A stretch of DNA of 64,000 nt from Thalassia testudinum. Taxonomy: Eukaryota > Streptophyta > Magnoliopsida > Alismatales > Hydrocharitaceae. Numbering within the stretch: the stretch's first letter is position 1; every line of letters begins with the position of its first letter. The DNA lies in contig JAZHRO010000063.1 in NCBI GenBank assembly GCA_037157565.1, forward strand, positions 86,084,001 through 86,148,000, in the 5' to 3' direction. The notes beneath the pieces were generated by a model. It worked only from the letters and a program-made list of their open reading frames with translations, was not told the DNA's origin and did not search any database. Position numbers and translations under genes: made by a program. Positions 43,126-55,929 of this stretch are shown one piece after another.

Positions 43126-45905
43126 TCATTTTGTTTTTCCCTCCTTTTCCTTGAAAATGTAAGATCTACATTGAAAACAGTAGTTAGTATATCAGAAAGG
43201 TAGACATAGATAATTGATAAATCGAGAAACATTTCTGGTGCCAAATGACATGCTGTCATCGCGATGTTTGGTTTTTGAACAGGGAGCTTGAATGACTACA
43301 CAAGTCAAGTGATGATTCTATGTTTAGTGATTAAAGCATTCTAAGGGGGGAAGCCCATTGCAGAAAGCTCCTGCTATGTTTAAAGGGCCTATGGAAGATT
43401 GGTACTTTGGGTTTACTATGTGTAGTCTTACTTTGCATTTTCAGTGCAAGGACATGTTTCCACAACAATGATAGAATTGTTGTATTGTGTAGGGAATAGT
43501 CTTGGACCCTGATATTTAAATGATTAATTGAATCAGGGATTACAATAATAAGAATTTAAATATCAAAAGGTTATGCTTCATTGTTGATTGATTCATTATA
43601 AGTGAATCTAGGCAACTGAGAATCACTTTCGGATGTCTGGACAATGGTTAGTATTCAGAGCAACCGGGTGGTGCAAATGTACTCAGTTTCATAATTTGTT
43701 TTTAAAATGAGTGAGTTTCGTAATTTATATGTCATTAGCCAGGATCATATGTCAACCATTCTATATCTCATCATAAAAAAATCTCCATGGCTTCAATTGT
43801 CATTAGCTAGGATCAGTCATCTTGCAATCAGAATGGATTTCTTGAGGTATGAGGTCTATATGGGGGTTCTCCAGTGAAAAGCACAAGGAAATCCTCTTAG
43901 TAGTGAAGCGGCGAATTCTAACTTAGTTAAATTTTCAAGAACAATCTATATGTTTAAGATAACAAATTCTCTTGACATCACAGAGTGTGGCGCATCACAA
44001 AACCTTTTGTTTTAAAGTGTTTTCTCATTTAACTTATTAAAAAAGTTCAAATGCCTCAACTGATTCTCCAAGGAAAGAAACAGCCGCAGCTCATGTTCCT
44101 TGGTATTTTGGGTGCTAACTGCAAGGTGGCACCATGTGTGAGCAGTGGCATTTTACTGTTCTTTTTTCTTTGAAAAGGGGCATTTTGCAATTCTGAGTTT
44201 ATCCTTACTGTCATTATCTTGGTAATCTAAGCAAGTATTTTGCAGATTGATTGGGCATTTTAAAGTACCTTTCAAAGATCAGGCTAGCATGGGTGATGGT
44301 GGAAGACACCCAAAGCTGCTTATTTGCATAAGTTATGGAAAACATGGTACACCTCTTCTTGAGTTTGGTTAAGACAATAGGTTTAGGAGAGATGTCATGT
44401 ATAATGGATCATTTACATGTCTTTGGATGGATTTTAGGCCTCTTTTCATTTAGGCTGATGTGGAAACCATTAGCTAATGTTTAGATACAAGATCAAGAGG
44501 GAAAAGATCTTGGCTATCCCACTGGTTATCCCACTACACAAATAGGATAACCCTTTCAACTTTCAAACAAAAACGTAGGATAACCCTTCTAATACATCTT
44601 ATCGCATGAAATTCTATCCCTCATCCTATACTAGGCCAAAAAGCGTCAAAAGACTTTTAGTTTGGACACCTGATTTTTTTTAATTGGGCACCAAATGTGT
44701 TAGGTGGGCTATATGCTGTTGTTTAAAAAGGAATCATTGGTCAGGTAAATGTCATTTTTTTGAGAGTAAAAAATTATTACATCATGTGTAACTATTTAGA
44801 AAACATTTGCTTTAGCATGTTTACTTTGGTTCTTACATCATCATAACCCACATTTTATGTCAGCTGATGATGATGAAGGGGCTTTGTCAGTTGCGGCAAA
44901 CTTATAGCAGCTGAGCTTGAAAAAGGAAGCCTTGTTGAATGATCTAGAGGTAATAACCCAGGTGTAATATTTCCTGAAAATCTGCAAGTTAACATGGACC
45001 GCTCACATTTGATTTTTTGTAGCTTTGGATCTGGTATGAGTGCAAATTTTTCTAGCTCCCTCTTGTCGAAAACACAGAAGAGTAACTTGGATGTAGCTTC
45101 TGCTACCGTTGAGGTTACAACTGAGCCATCGGATGCTTGGTATTAGCCATGTGATCTGTATTGGCACGTATTACTCTGTCTTCATTTGGGTTCCTCCCCT
45201 AATGGATAGTTACTGTTGCACTTTCCAATTCAAAAGCCAACAATCTTGTGCAATGATATCTTGACATTTCTTATATTATCTATTCATCGGCACTGGATAT
45301 CGTGCACTTGGCAAATACTTTAGGAGTTGTGGAGACTCTGGGCACTTGGTTACTCTGGTGGGGCCAAGCATGCATGGGCTGCCCTTCGATATATTCCAGA
45401 TAAAATTGCAGGTAATTTGCTTTTACAGTCCCTAGTGATCTAACTGTTATTAATTGGTCTGCATGTTTAAACTTAGCTACTCTCTTTATCTCTTTGGATT
45501 AACAGTTTGAGCTGGATATTCTTTTCTTTTTTTAAAAAATAGGTTTGAGTTGGATATTAACATTTGGGATTTGTAGGAGCTAAGGTGGAATTTTAATTTG
45601 ACTCACAGTTTATGTTGTGGGTTTATTTATATTTCTTACAATCACATTGTTTCAATTAATTTAAACCTAGAAATGGCTCAAGATAGATTCGAGTCAAGGT
45701 AAAAAATCCATGCAATGAGCTTCACTTAGTTTGGAAAAAGACCTTTTTGTTGTACAATTCCATTGTTGGCAATTTCTTGCAGCTCCTTGAGATGTTGCTG
45801 AATTGCTTGTCTTTTGGTGGATGTAGACTTAAATTTTTGAAGATAAAATACTTATTTATATATGTTCCTAGGTTTAGATTTGTATTTCATGTTATAAATA
45901 TTACA
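43126..45905. other. No gene recognised; possible further exon scraps
   Basis: Exon-like but unassigned open pieces occur at about 44,860-44,945 (SADDDEGALSVAANL), 45,020-45,140 (FGSGMSANFSSSLLSKTQKS) and 45,325-45,415 (LWALGYSGGAKHAWAALRYI). All read on the plus strand. I cannot name their genes. Confidence 0.35.
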
Positions 45906-45910
45906 TAATA
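45906..45910. repeat. Left target duplication of element D (TAATA)
   Basis: The five bases before the LTR start. The right copy is outside the window. Confidence 0.35.
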
Positions 45911-47436
45911 TGTAACATCCTATATTTAGAGTAGTTGTATATATTTTAGGTTAATTATGTCTATTTTATGGATAGGAGGGAAGGAGATTTATTTCACGGC
46001 CTCGAATGGACGATCTGATCGTACGGATCTAATCAAGACGATAATCGGAGTCTAACGCCTCTGAAATCATCTAGATTGGAATTCCGGAGCACCATATGAT
46101 GCCTGAAGAAGATTAATGGCTAGGGGATAATACGACATCCTTACAGGCTTTGGATGAAAAATTCGATCGAACGGATGAATCTGGAATGACGATCGCTGTC
46201 CGACAATGGGGGAATCATCTCTATCCAAACACCGTGGCGCCCTCTGCAATAGAAAGGACGGCCTAGATGGCACCATGTGACGTCATCTAGGCCGCCTAAC
46301 ATCGGCTAGTAGCGCCCGCCCACATCACACCTCATCCACGACTTCCATTCCCAGCCGTTGGATCTTGATCTAATAGCTGGGAGCCCTCATTCGTTGCGCA
46401 CCCTAAGACGTCTTCTCGACCATTTGGACGGCTTGGCACATTGGTTGGGGACCCGGCCACCAAGAGAGGGGTGTGGGTTTAAATCCCTACGGCCCTCCCA
46501 ATTGAGCAATTGGCATAGCAGTGCGTAAGGCTATGCGTGCGCACAATACAGCCGCAACTGCGCGCAGCGGCAGTGTAGTGCATGCAAGTGCACGCGCGAC
46601 ACGGTGTGGGAGGCACGGGCATGTGATGCATGGGGCAGCGGGAGCGTTGAATGGCGCAGATCTTCAGCGATAGCCTGGGTGGGTCTTTAGTGACACCTGC
46701 AGCTGTCACTAGTTTCCTGTGTGCGAGAAGCCCTTCCTCCTTCCATTATAAAAGGGCCTACCCCCTTCCATTCTTCACCATCTTTTCCTTTCTTCCACTC
46801 ACCACCTCCAAGGCTTTAGAGAGAGCTTGTCTCAAGCTCGAGATGCTCCTCTAGAATAGAATCAAATATTTTTTCTCTCCCCTCATCTCCATTCATAGAG
46901 CATCTCGCGACCGTCTTCTCACCTACTTCGGGAAGTAAATCCTCGCCATGACACCGTCCTACCCCGCCCTCCAGCTCCATCCTTGTTTGTCTCGCTCCTT
47001 ACCACCTTCCTCTAGGCGACGTCAGAGCGAGTCATCTTCCGAGTGATCGTCGAGGGGGATTTTTCTCATCTCCATCAATTTTTACTGCTATCTGGTGTAG
47101 TTTTTCCCACTTTCACAGTTATAGAAACACTTGATGAGATATATGTGATTGTTTCTCTCTCTGTTATATTTTACATGTAAATTAGTTAGATAAGAATTTA
47201 TCGACCTAATCTCTTGCTAAAAATGCCAAAAAAATTAGAAAAGACAAAATCGACAAAAATATATAAAAGCGAAACATGTATTTTTCAAACTAAACGTTTG
47301 TCTCCTCGTATTCGACGTGGGACTCACTTTTCGAGTTTTGGTTATAAATTTTATCTGATCAACAGATTTTCTCACGAATCAAACTACGATGGGTTTTCCA
47401 AACCCAAACCCTTTCCGCGTAAATTTGCCACTATCA
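45911..47436 (+). mobile_element. 5' LTR of element D (1,526 bp)
   Basis: Starts TGTAACATCC and ends GCCACTATCA directly before the primer-binding site. Its final 60 bases resemble the ends of the A and E LTRs (CTACGATG...). A TATA box TATAAAAG lies at 46,747-46,754, followed by a C-rich leader. The U3 holds GGTCTTTAGTGACA (about 46,683). ORFs inside are not taken as genes. Confidence 0.8.
46747..46754 (+). promoter_or_regulatory. TATA box of D LTR
   Basis: TATAAAAG, followed by C/T-rich sequence, a good polymerase II core promoter match. Confidence 0.65.
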
Positions 47437-47439
47437 TTT

Positions 47440-47457
47440 TAGCGCTGTTGCTAGAGA
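47440..47457 (+). other. Primer-binding site of element D
   Basis: TAGCGCTGTTGCTAGAGA; five differences from the tRNA-Asp site TGGCGCCGTTGCCGGGGA, all C to T or G to A. It lies 3 bases after the LTR. Confidence 0.8.
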
Positions 47458-47882
47458 GGGAACACTCTTTGGTTTCTTCTTACGTTTTCCCGCATTACTT
47501 ACATATTTTTCTAATTTATCTTTCTTCGATTTATTGTCTTGCAGGAACCCGATCGAGGAGCCGAAGGTGGTAGATTGGAGTAAAGTGCTGGTAGAGACAT
47601 TTGTAAGTTATCCCCCCCCACCAACTAGATTTCCATTCCACAACCTAATAACTCAAACTCAAATCAACTTAGGTGCTTGCATAAATTCTAGGATAGATTT
47701 GATTGTTTGATTGTCACTTCACCTCACCTCACCCACCCGCATATATTAAAAAATAAAAATACTCTTCTCTTATGGGATTTAATTAAAAGAGATACACTTA
47801 ACACCTACAAATTCACATCTTAAGGTGCACAATCACTTTGATTTTACCACTTAACTAGGATCTGACCTGTGGACCCAGTACA
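47458..47882 (+). other. Leader of element D, part before element C
   Basis: Non-coding; ends with the left GTACA target duplication (47,878-47,882). Confidence 0.7.
47878..47882. repeat. Left target-site duplication of element C (GTACA)
   Basis: Identical to 61,251-61,255 directly after the 3' LTR. Confidence 0.9.
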
Positions 47883-50459
47883 TGATGGGAACATCATCAT
47901 GAGCCATAACTAGCTCAATTTGATCTGATTAAGTCATTAAATACTCCTACATAACCATTGGAAGGTGATAATTCATTGTAAACCCTTTCAGAGACAAGAA
48001 ATCAGGGTGAAAATTATAATTTTATTATCATATCTTGAATGTAGAATAATCAGATATTTCTTAAGGGTTAATTAACGGTCAAATGGTTTTACGAGTCTAA
48101 TAAGTGGGTTAGTACAGATAGAAAATGATTTTCGCATGTTTTGAGAATTAAATGACATCTGAACTCTAAAAATAGACCCGTTTAATTAACTAAGGTTCTG
48201 GTCAGGATAAAATTCACCTAAACCCTTTAAAATTCATAGAAAAATATTCTTTAGGGTTTGGTATCTTCAATTTGACCATCAGAACCCATTTTGACCTAAA
48301 ACAGTCAGATAGACATTTACTCTAATTTGGATAATTATGCAAATTACCTAGTCAAATTAGGTTAAAATCAAAATCCATCTTCACCATTGAATTTCTTAGG
48401 TCCAAATTAGGTTTGTACCAAAATTTGGGTCCAATCTGAGACTGTCTTAACCTAGTTTGCAATTTAGTCTTATCTGATTCTTTTATCTCACACTCATACC
48501 CCTAATTTTTGAATTTCTTACAAATAGCCTCCCAACTTTGTCTTCTTCACAAAAAGGTCCCTATCTTTATGAAATCCTATTCCTACAACTCTGACGACCT
48601 TTGATTGAAGAGAATTCCTCTGATCAATCTTTTCCAGAATTGGAAGAGAGATTTCTTGAGGAGTCATCTTTCCATTGAATTTGGTCTTGACCCCCAAGGA
48701 CTTCCTAATCTCTCATGCGAACGCATAAAAGATTCGAGTATCTTTAAATTTCCAACTCCGGTGAACCTTCCAAGCTTAGGAAGCTTGCTTCTCAAGCTCT
48801 AATTGATCCTTGAGGCCAATATAAGGATCCCTAGGGCTCGGTTGAACCTTTCAGCAAAGTTTGGTGAGTCAACTACCTCTCATTCTCCTCCGCTGACCAC
48901 TAAAACCCTTGCTTCGGCGACCCTCTTCAATCTTCCTCCGACCGTCCAATGACCAAATTGGTCAGCTCTCTTGACTCCTCTCTTCGTCGCGGCCCTTCCC
49001 AGCCAGAGGGAGGGTGTATCTCCACCTACTTCATCGTCGCCATCTCACCGTCTTCTCCTTCGGCACCGATCCACCACAACCGGCCGTCTCCACCTCTCAA
49101 CATCTCCCTAAGTTCCCTAAACTCTCTCCCCCTCCCTCGATCATTTCTACACCTTCAGGACCTCATTTCAACCGCCGTTACGCCTCTGACCCCATTGTCG
49201 TCTTCCGCTCCGGCTACATCTCCAGCGAAGCGCCTCCACCGCCCCACACCTCCATCCTTTTCGCCACCGACTCCAAAAGCTTCATCGTGTCCTAGAGAGC
49301 AAAAGCCTTCTAGTTATTGAGGCTATTGGCTTCTCTTCAGTGCCACCAAACACTACCACCTAAGCACCACCTTCTTGAGGTCATCAGGCCTCCACCGACC
49401 TCTACACACCCTCGGACCACCACTACCACATTCACCATCACACTGCGAACCTTCCGAGCTGCTCTGACGTGGCCATTAGGTCGTATTCCTTCTTTCAGGT
49501 CTCTCGCCGGTCATCGCCACCGCTGCCATCTTTGCCACCCTATTCATAGTGTTCCAAGCCAGGCACCTCCCAGGTGCTACGCCCAGGTCGCGCGGAGAAG
49601 CTACAAGCAGGTCTCCAGGCCTTCAATTGGCATCAACATATGTTGCTGCTGCTCCAATTTGGAGAGGGAAGTCCACTGCCGGCTGCATGAAGAACAGGGG
49701 GATAACTTAGTTCCACATCGGAAACAGATGAAGCCCCCGCAGGGTTTAAATTTTTTTTGTGCTGTCGGCTTATCGCCTCAGCACGCGCAGGGGGTGAGGT
49801 CCCCACACACACGCGCATACGCACACTCACGCTCACGCTTCACGGGTCTGGGCTTCGGTCTGTTTACCCAGATACCTGGGTTTGTTTTGGTTTGCCTGGT
49901 TCTGAGAGAGAAAGAAGAGAAAAGAGAGAGGGGAGGGGGGGTTTTCTCTGTCACCTTCCTCTCAACACTTATGATATCTGAGGGAGGCCTTTGCCTCTGC
50001 TGGCGTTGTTGAGCCTTGTGCTGTGTCTTCTATGGTGCTTAAGGAGGCAGAAGAAGAGAGAAAGGGAAGGAAGAGGAAGGGTGCCCTCTTGGCACTTAAG
50101 AGTTCCATCGACTGATCTTTGAAGGGAGTGCACTGTGCGGTTATCTTACGTGGATTTAAATTGATATTGTTGAGATATTTGAAATTATTGTGAGGGGTAA
50201 TTGGTGATTTAAATCACCATTTTACCTAATTCTTTTTGCACTATTTGACATTTGCTTTCATTTATATCATTATTGTTTGGAGTTCTATTATAAATTGCTC
50301 ATATATTTACTTGAATTGCAATCTTGAGAATCATTTTGCTATTTGCTCCTAGTGAATACCTCGAATTTCCATTTGAGTATAAATATTATCTGTTTTTCAC
50401 ACTGATTTGAATTGTACTACAACACATCGATTTTAAAATCCGTTTCAAAGCGACTAACA
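47883..50459 (+). mobile_element. 5' LTR of element C
   Basis: Starts TGATGGGAACATC, ends GCGACTAACA. TATA box TATAAGG at 48,820. A USE/TATA pair lies at 49,711-49,750 in the transcribed part. ORFs at 48,949-50,012 are LTR sequence without family resemblance. Confidence 0.92.
49710..49750 (+). promoter_or_regulatory. Degenerate USE/TATA pair in 5' LTR of C
   Basis: GTTCCACATCG (one C to T change from RTCCCACATCG) is followed after 24 bases by TTTAAA (49,745). It is the homolog of the intact pair in the 3' LTR. Confidence 0.45.
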
Positions 50460-50462
50460 TTT

Positions 50463-50480
50463 TGGCACTGTTGTCGGGGA
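50463..50480 (+). other. Primer-binding site of element C
   Basis: TGGCACTGTTGTCGGGGA; three differences from the tRNA-Asp site TGGCGCCGTTGCCGGGGA, all G to A or C to T. It lies 3 bases after the LTR. Confidence 0.88.
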
Positions 50481-51566
50481 GCAAAGTGCAACTTTGATCT
50501 CTTGATTGCAATATCTAATTTGGTACTAACTTGCTCTATCTCTTTTGGCTGTGATCTATTTCAGGGATTCATTGGAGGAAGATCAGCCACACATCAGCCA
50601 CTCCAGGAGTAGGTAGACCACAAATCCAATCTCTCCTAATCCCCTGATTCTGAAAAGCTAAAAGAAGAAATCAATTAGGTCAAACTTGCATTCTGTTTTT
50701 AGATTCAATCACAAACAAGTTGCCTGATTTGGTTCATTTCTAGAAAACACCCAACCCTGCTTTGTGCACCTACTTAGGGTTTAAGATATCTAGGGCTATC
50801 ACCTTCTTGCTTGAGCCCTAGGTACCATGTTTTGACGAATTGAATTGGATTAATCAAGAGCCAATTAGGGTTTGCAGTTTAGGATTTTAGAGACACTTGC
50901 TTAATCAAGAATTAACCTTCCCAAATAGTGTGTGCCTAAGCCTTGGTTGAATTGATATATTCAAGCAAACCCTAAAAGCAGGCTCTTAATCTCATTTGAA
51001 CACTAAAAGAGGGACCTAAATTTCTCAAAGGACAAAACAGGTGAAGTTGACCCACCTTATTGGGTCAACCAATCTTCAAATTAGGTCACCTTGTACAAAA
51101 ACATCTTAAAGTTCAAGTGAAATCATAAGCACATTTGTTCTTAACTTAAAATTGGTAGACTTAAGAGGTCAAGTTCCAATTCTAGTCTACCTGGATCCTC
51201 AGTGACAAGAGAGGTCTGGTGGGGAAAACCCTATAACTCGTGGGGGAGCTCTACCATGTAGGGTTCTTTGTGGGACTCCCTCTCTGGTTGCGCAGGTAAT
51301 TCTCAGTTGGATGGCTTTCTGACTTAGGAGTATCATCCGCCTAGAACCTCTATAGTCATCCAAAATTTTTGGGTGTTTTGATTGGGTCCATCACATTCTA
51401 TCCCTCATCCATCGGTGCATGTTCGGGAGGTCTCTAAGACCACCCTTGAGTCCTCCATTAGTTATTCACTCCCGTCGAGGCCAAGCCTCGACCTCCCTGT
51501 TTGTGCAACAACCTAACCAAATTGATCTCTTCTAATTCATCTGAGCCTAGCTCTCCATCCATCATC
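50481..51566 (+). other. 5' leader of element C
   Basis: About 1.1 kb, homologous to the leader of element B throughout, including the stretch at about 51,212-51,305. No gene is seen. Confidence 0.75.
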
Positions 51567-53329
51567 ATGGAGCAACCAACAGAAAACAATCTTGAGAATC
51601 AGCTTCAGTGCCTCAATGATCTATTCCAAGCTTTTGTAAACCCACCGTAGCATCTTATGATGCAAGATCATTACAATCCCACTGCGGTGGCGATCGAACC
51701 TCGAGTCCAAATCCCAACTGGAGGTTCTGATACTGAACTCAAGCTTAACATGATTCATGCTATCCCCAAATTTCATGGGCGTAATTCCGAGGATCCTTTC
51801 CAGCATATCAAGCAACTCAAGCATCTGGTCCTGACCTTCGGGTCAGAAGCTCAAAATCGGGATGTCTTACTCTTGAAAATGTTCTCTCTTGGATAAGGCT
51901 GCTCACTGGTACCAAACCCTAACGCTTCCAATCAACACATGGGTGGAACTACAATCTGAGTTTTAAAAAAAGTTACTCCTAGTTGGTCGGATAAATGCTC
52001 TACGACACTAAATCACGCATTTTATGCAGCAAGCAGAACCACTTCACGAGGTATGGGATCGTTTTCTGGATCTCATGCGAAAGTACCCCCACCACGGAGT
52101 TCCTAAATGGGAACAAGTCCAGTTTTTTTACCAGGGACTCCTTGAGGATATTCGATTATTCGTCAATGCGACTTGTGGAGGAAACATCATGGGTCAACAT
52201 GAAGATACCGTGTGGGAGATTCTCGAGAACATATGCGAGAACTCCATCAATAATGAATCCATCGGCATGTTCGATCGGATGAATGGCTGTGCATTGACGA
52301 ATCCAAGGGGAACACATGAGACGCATGGTCTGTCCTCTTCCATCGATTTGGAACTGATGGCCAGTCATCTGGATAATGTCTCTATTAATGAGAAGGTGGA
52401 TGAACTAACTTGACACTTGCAGCAAGCTACCTTTACGCAAAACCCGTTCACGCAACTGCCCTTTGGCAGGGGGCTGTGCATAACATCTACCACTGATCTT
52501 CTAAGGGGATGGACCCGTATCCGCCCCCGTCTGATTCTGGGTTCGGAGGAGACCCTGGACTTGCCTATTCTAGTTGGGGGAGCTCTGGACCCTCATATTC
52601 TGACCTTTCTGAAGCTCCTTAGACCTGCGAGGATCTTAACGCCATCCAGAATGATTCATTCTTAAACACTTACAACCCTGGATGACGTAATCATCCTAAT
52701 TTCACGTGGTTAGGGAACAATTAAAATCGGAGATCTTAATATCAGCCCTGACCACATGCTTCTTGTCCATATCAGCCGCTTCAGCCTCAGCCCAACCTAA
52801 CTTATCAATCCGAGCCAACTCACGAAGATCAGATGACTCTTATCCTTTAGACTATGGCTGACATTCAGAAAATGAATGCGGCTATGCAAAAACAGCACAA
52901 AAACGAGATCACAGAGGTTCTTAATCAACTCGCCTGGATGGTAAATCCCTGCCAACCTGGTGCACTTCCTTTGCAACCTCTGCCTAACCCGAATAACGTG
53001 CCGAACCAGAGGCATGTTATGAACCTTACTCAGGGCTAAGCTTACTATGTCTATCAGGCCCCTTCTACTCGACCCAACGGGATGAAGGCTTCGACATCAT
53101 ACATAGGTTATCAGCAGCAACCACCTCTTTTGCCTACAACAACCCAGAATAAGGCAGGATTAAATTCGGTTACTACCCGTAGTGGCAAAGCAACACAGGA
53201 TCCATCTTATCTAAGCTACTCTTAGCTTGGTGATGCAAACCCAAACCCTAAGATAGTCATCCAGGATACTCCTATCCCAGATCAAGAACCTGGATCCATT
53301 CTAGAGGAACTTGCAGAGGTTCCATTTCC
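51567..53329 (+). pseudogene. gag: gag of element C
   Basis: Begins at the ATG at 51,567 (MEQPTENNLENQLQ). Capsid region: DHYNPTAVAIEPRVQIP, MIHAIPKFHGRNSEDPFQHI, then after a frame break HHGVPKWEQVQFFYQGL and DIRLFVNATCGGNIMGQ (about 52,080-52,210), then a helical segment (NVSINEKVDELT). The C-terminal third is Pro/Gln-rich. At least four stops and several frameshifts are present. No CCHC knuckle is visible. Confidence 0.88.
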
Positions 53330-54101
53330 GAAGGCTTTAACCAAAGGAAAAAGGAAAAATCAACCTGTGGCACTTGAGGAGGGCTTGGTCATGCTCTTTG
53401 AGCAGGTCTAAATAAACATCTCCTTGATGGATACAATACGCAACATACCGGCTTACGCATGAGTCCTGAAAGACGTGTGTACACCCAAGCATAAGCTGCG
53501 AACCAAAGGCGGGAACCTGATTGTACTGTCGGAGCAAGCTAGCTTCGTCATCTTGAATAAGCTCCCACCTAAGGCAAAGGACCCTGGTACCCCTCTAATT
53601 TTATGCAAGATCGATGATTTAGAATTTGACAAAGCCCTTTTGGATCTAGGAGCTTCCATCAATTTGATACTCACATCCCTACTATACCACTTTGAGGGAT
53701 CTGAATTTAAATAAACAGAAATGACTTTGTAGTTAGCTGATCGATCTATTAAGTTACCAAAAGGAGTACTTGAGGATGTCATAGTTAGGGTACACGATTT
53801 CTACTTTTCCGTGGATTTTGTCGTCTTAGACATGGATGCTCCTGAAAACTTGAAGAATACACAGATCATATTTGGAAGACCTTTTCTAGCCACAGCTAGG
53901 ACCGATATTAATTATGAGGGCCAAATTGAGTTAAAATTTGAGAGCAAGACAATAAAGATCGACATCTTTAAGGCCCAACAAGGAATTTATTGCGGAGTAT
54001 TGTGCAAAATTGTGATATCGAGGCCGTGGTTGACAACCCATGTATTGATGAAAACTCGATTATTTTTGATCAACCATAAGAAGATCAAAACTCGCAATTA
54101 G
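53330..54101 (+). pseudogene. pol: Protease region of element C
   Basis: SEQASFVILNKLPPKAKDPG, then ALLDLGASINLI (about 53,635-53,670; catalytic DLG), LADRSIKLPKGVLEDVIV after a stop, and NTQIIFGRPFLATARTDIN (about 53,848-53,905). It is broken by stops near 53,460 and 53,712. It is collinear with element B. Confidence 0.88.
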
Positions 54102-54179
54102 AGGAGCCTGGACCTAACCTAGACACACCCATAGCTCCTTTACTCCCGATACCCACCTTGAACCACCTGCTACTATTGC

Positions 54180-55720
54180 TGATAACCCAGTTATGGAATT
54201 AAAGCCTCTTCTCGATTATTTAAAATACGTCTTTTTGGGTGCCAATCAGACGTTTCCTGTGATTATCAACTCCCAATTCACATCTGATCAAGAAACACGC
54301 CTGATTACTGTCCTCCAGCAGCATCGGAGAGCCATTGGATGGACTGTCAATGATCTGACTGGCATCAGCCCCTCATACTGCTGACATCACATCTATTACC
54401 GAAGAGGGCTCACAACCATCTCGTGAAATGCAGAGACGCCTAAATCCAAATCTATAAGATATCGTGAAAAAAGATCAAGTGGTTAGATGTAGGGATCATC
54501 TACCCGATCTCTGACAGTTGGTGGGTGAGTCCAATCCAAGTTGTGCCTAAGAAGGCAGGACTCACTGTGATCACGACTGAAATCGGAGAAACCATATCGA
54601 CCTATATAGTTAACTCGTGGAGAGTCTGCATTGATTACAGAAGCTCAATTCCTCCACGAAGGATCATTTCCCACTACCGTTCATTGATCAGATACTTGAT
54701 AAATTAGCTGGAAATCGATTCTTCTGCTTTTTGGATGGGTACTTCGGTTATAAGCAGGTTGCAATCCATCCTGAGGACTAAGAGAAGACTACCTTCACCT
54801 GCCCCTTTGGGACATACACATTTTGAAGGATGCTGTTCGGTCTCTGCAATGCACCCGCTACTTTTCAGCGGTGCATGCTTGCCATATTCTCAGATGTGGT
54901 AGGTGAATACCTTGAAGTCTTCATGGATGACTTCTTGGTATTTGGAGAATCTTTTGATGATTGCCTCCTACACTTGGTCCAAATCCTATGGGGGTGCATT
55001 GACGTGAATTTTGTTCTTTCCTGGGAAAAGAGCCACTTCATGGTACCTGAGGGAATTGTCCTGGGACATCTCATCTCTGAAAAAGGCATCTAGGTTGATC
55101 GAGTCAAGGTGGATTTGATTTCCAAACTCCCTATGCCTAGCTCGATCAAGGACATCTGATCATTTTTGAGGCACGTCGGTTTTTACCGTCGATTCATTCT
55201 CGATTTCTCAAAAATCTCGCGTCCCCTGACTAATCTTCTCTCTAAGGATGTCTCCTTTGAGATTACAGAGGAGTGCACTCATGCATTTGAGATCCTACGT
55301 GATCGAGTTACCCAAGCACTTATCCTGCAGTTCCTTGATTGGTCTCAACCCTTTGAGATCATGTGCGATGCATCTGATTATGCTGTAGGTGAGGTACTTG
55401 GGCAGAAAATAGACGGGAAACTCATGGTCATCTACTACGCTAACAAGACACTTGACGATGCTTAGCATAACTACAGTTACTGAGAAAGAGCTGCTAGCCA
55501 TCGTATTTGGCTTGAAAAAATTCAGATCTTATCTTTTGGGTTCCCGTGTTATCATATACTTAGATCACACTGCAGTGAGGCATCTCCTCGCGAAGGATGC
55601 GAAACCTTAACTAATCCGCTGGATCTTGCTGTTGTAAGAATTCGATCTCGAGATTCGTGATAAGGCAGGAAAGCAGAATGTGGTAGCTGATTATTTGTCC
55701 CGTCTTCCTTCAATCATCGA
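54180..55720 (+). pseudogene. pol: Reverse transcriptase and RNase H of element C
   Basis: ELKPLLDYLKYVFLGANQ spacer, MSPIQVVPKKAGLTVI (54,525), WRVCIDYR, FFCFLDGYFGYKQVAI (about 54,719-54,765), MLFGLCNAPATFQRC (54,830-54,874), VFMDDF (54,918-54,935), LSWEKSHFMVPEGIVLG, GFYRRFILDFSKI (about 55,172-55,215), then RNase H with MCDASDYAVG (55,360-55,390). Stops include TAA at about 54,779, TAG at about 55,090, and others beyond 55,460. Confidence 0.92.
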
Positions 55721-55929
55721 CCCATCTGGTCCGATCACCGAGCATTTTTCGGACGAGCACCTGCTAGCCATTCACAATCTCCTATGGTTTGTGATATTGT
55801 AAACTACTTGGTTACAGGGAAAGTCTTGCCAGATTAGGCGACTTCTAGGTGGACAAATTGATTGCTAAAGCCAAGTATATTGGGAGGAACCATACCTCTT
55901 CCACATTGGTAATGATCAGGTGATCCCGG

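Noticed and set aside
38470..45905. A Helitron as carrier of the gene fragments
   Set aside because: I found no TC start or hairpin-CTRR end, whereas a CACTA terminus with subterminal repeats is visible. It cannot be excluded for the part after 42,545.
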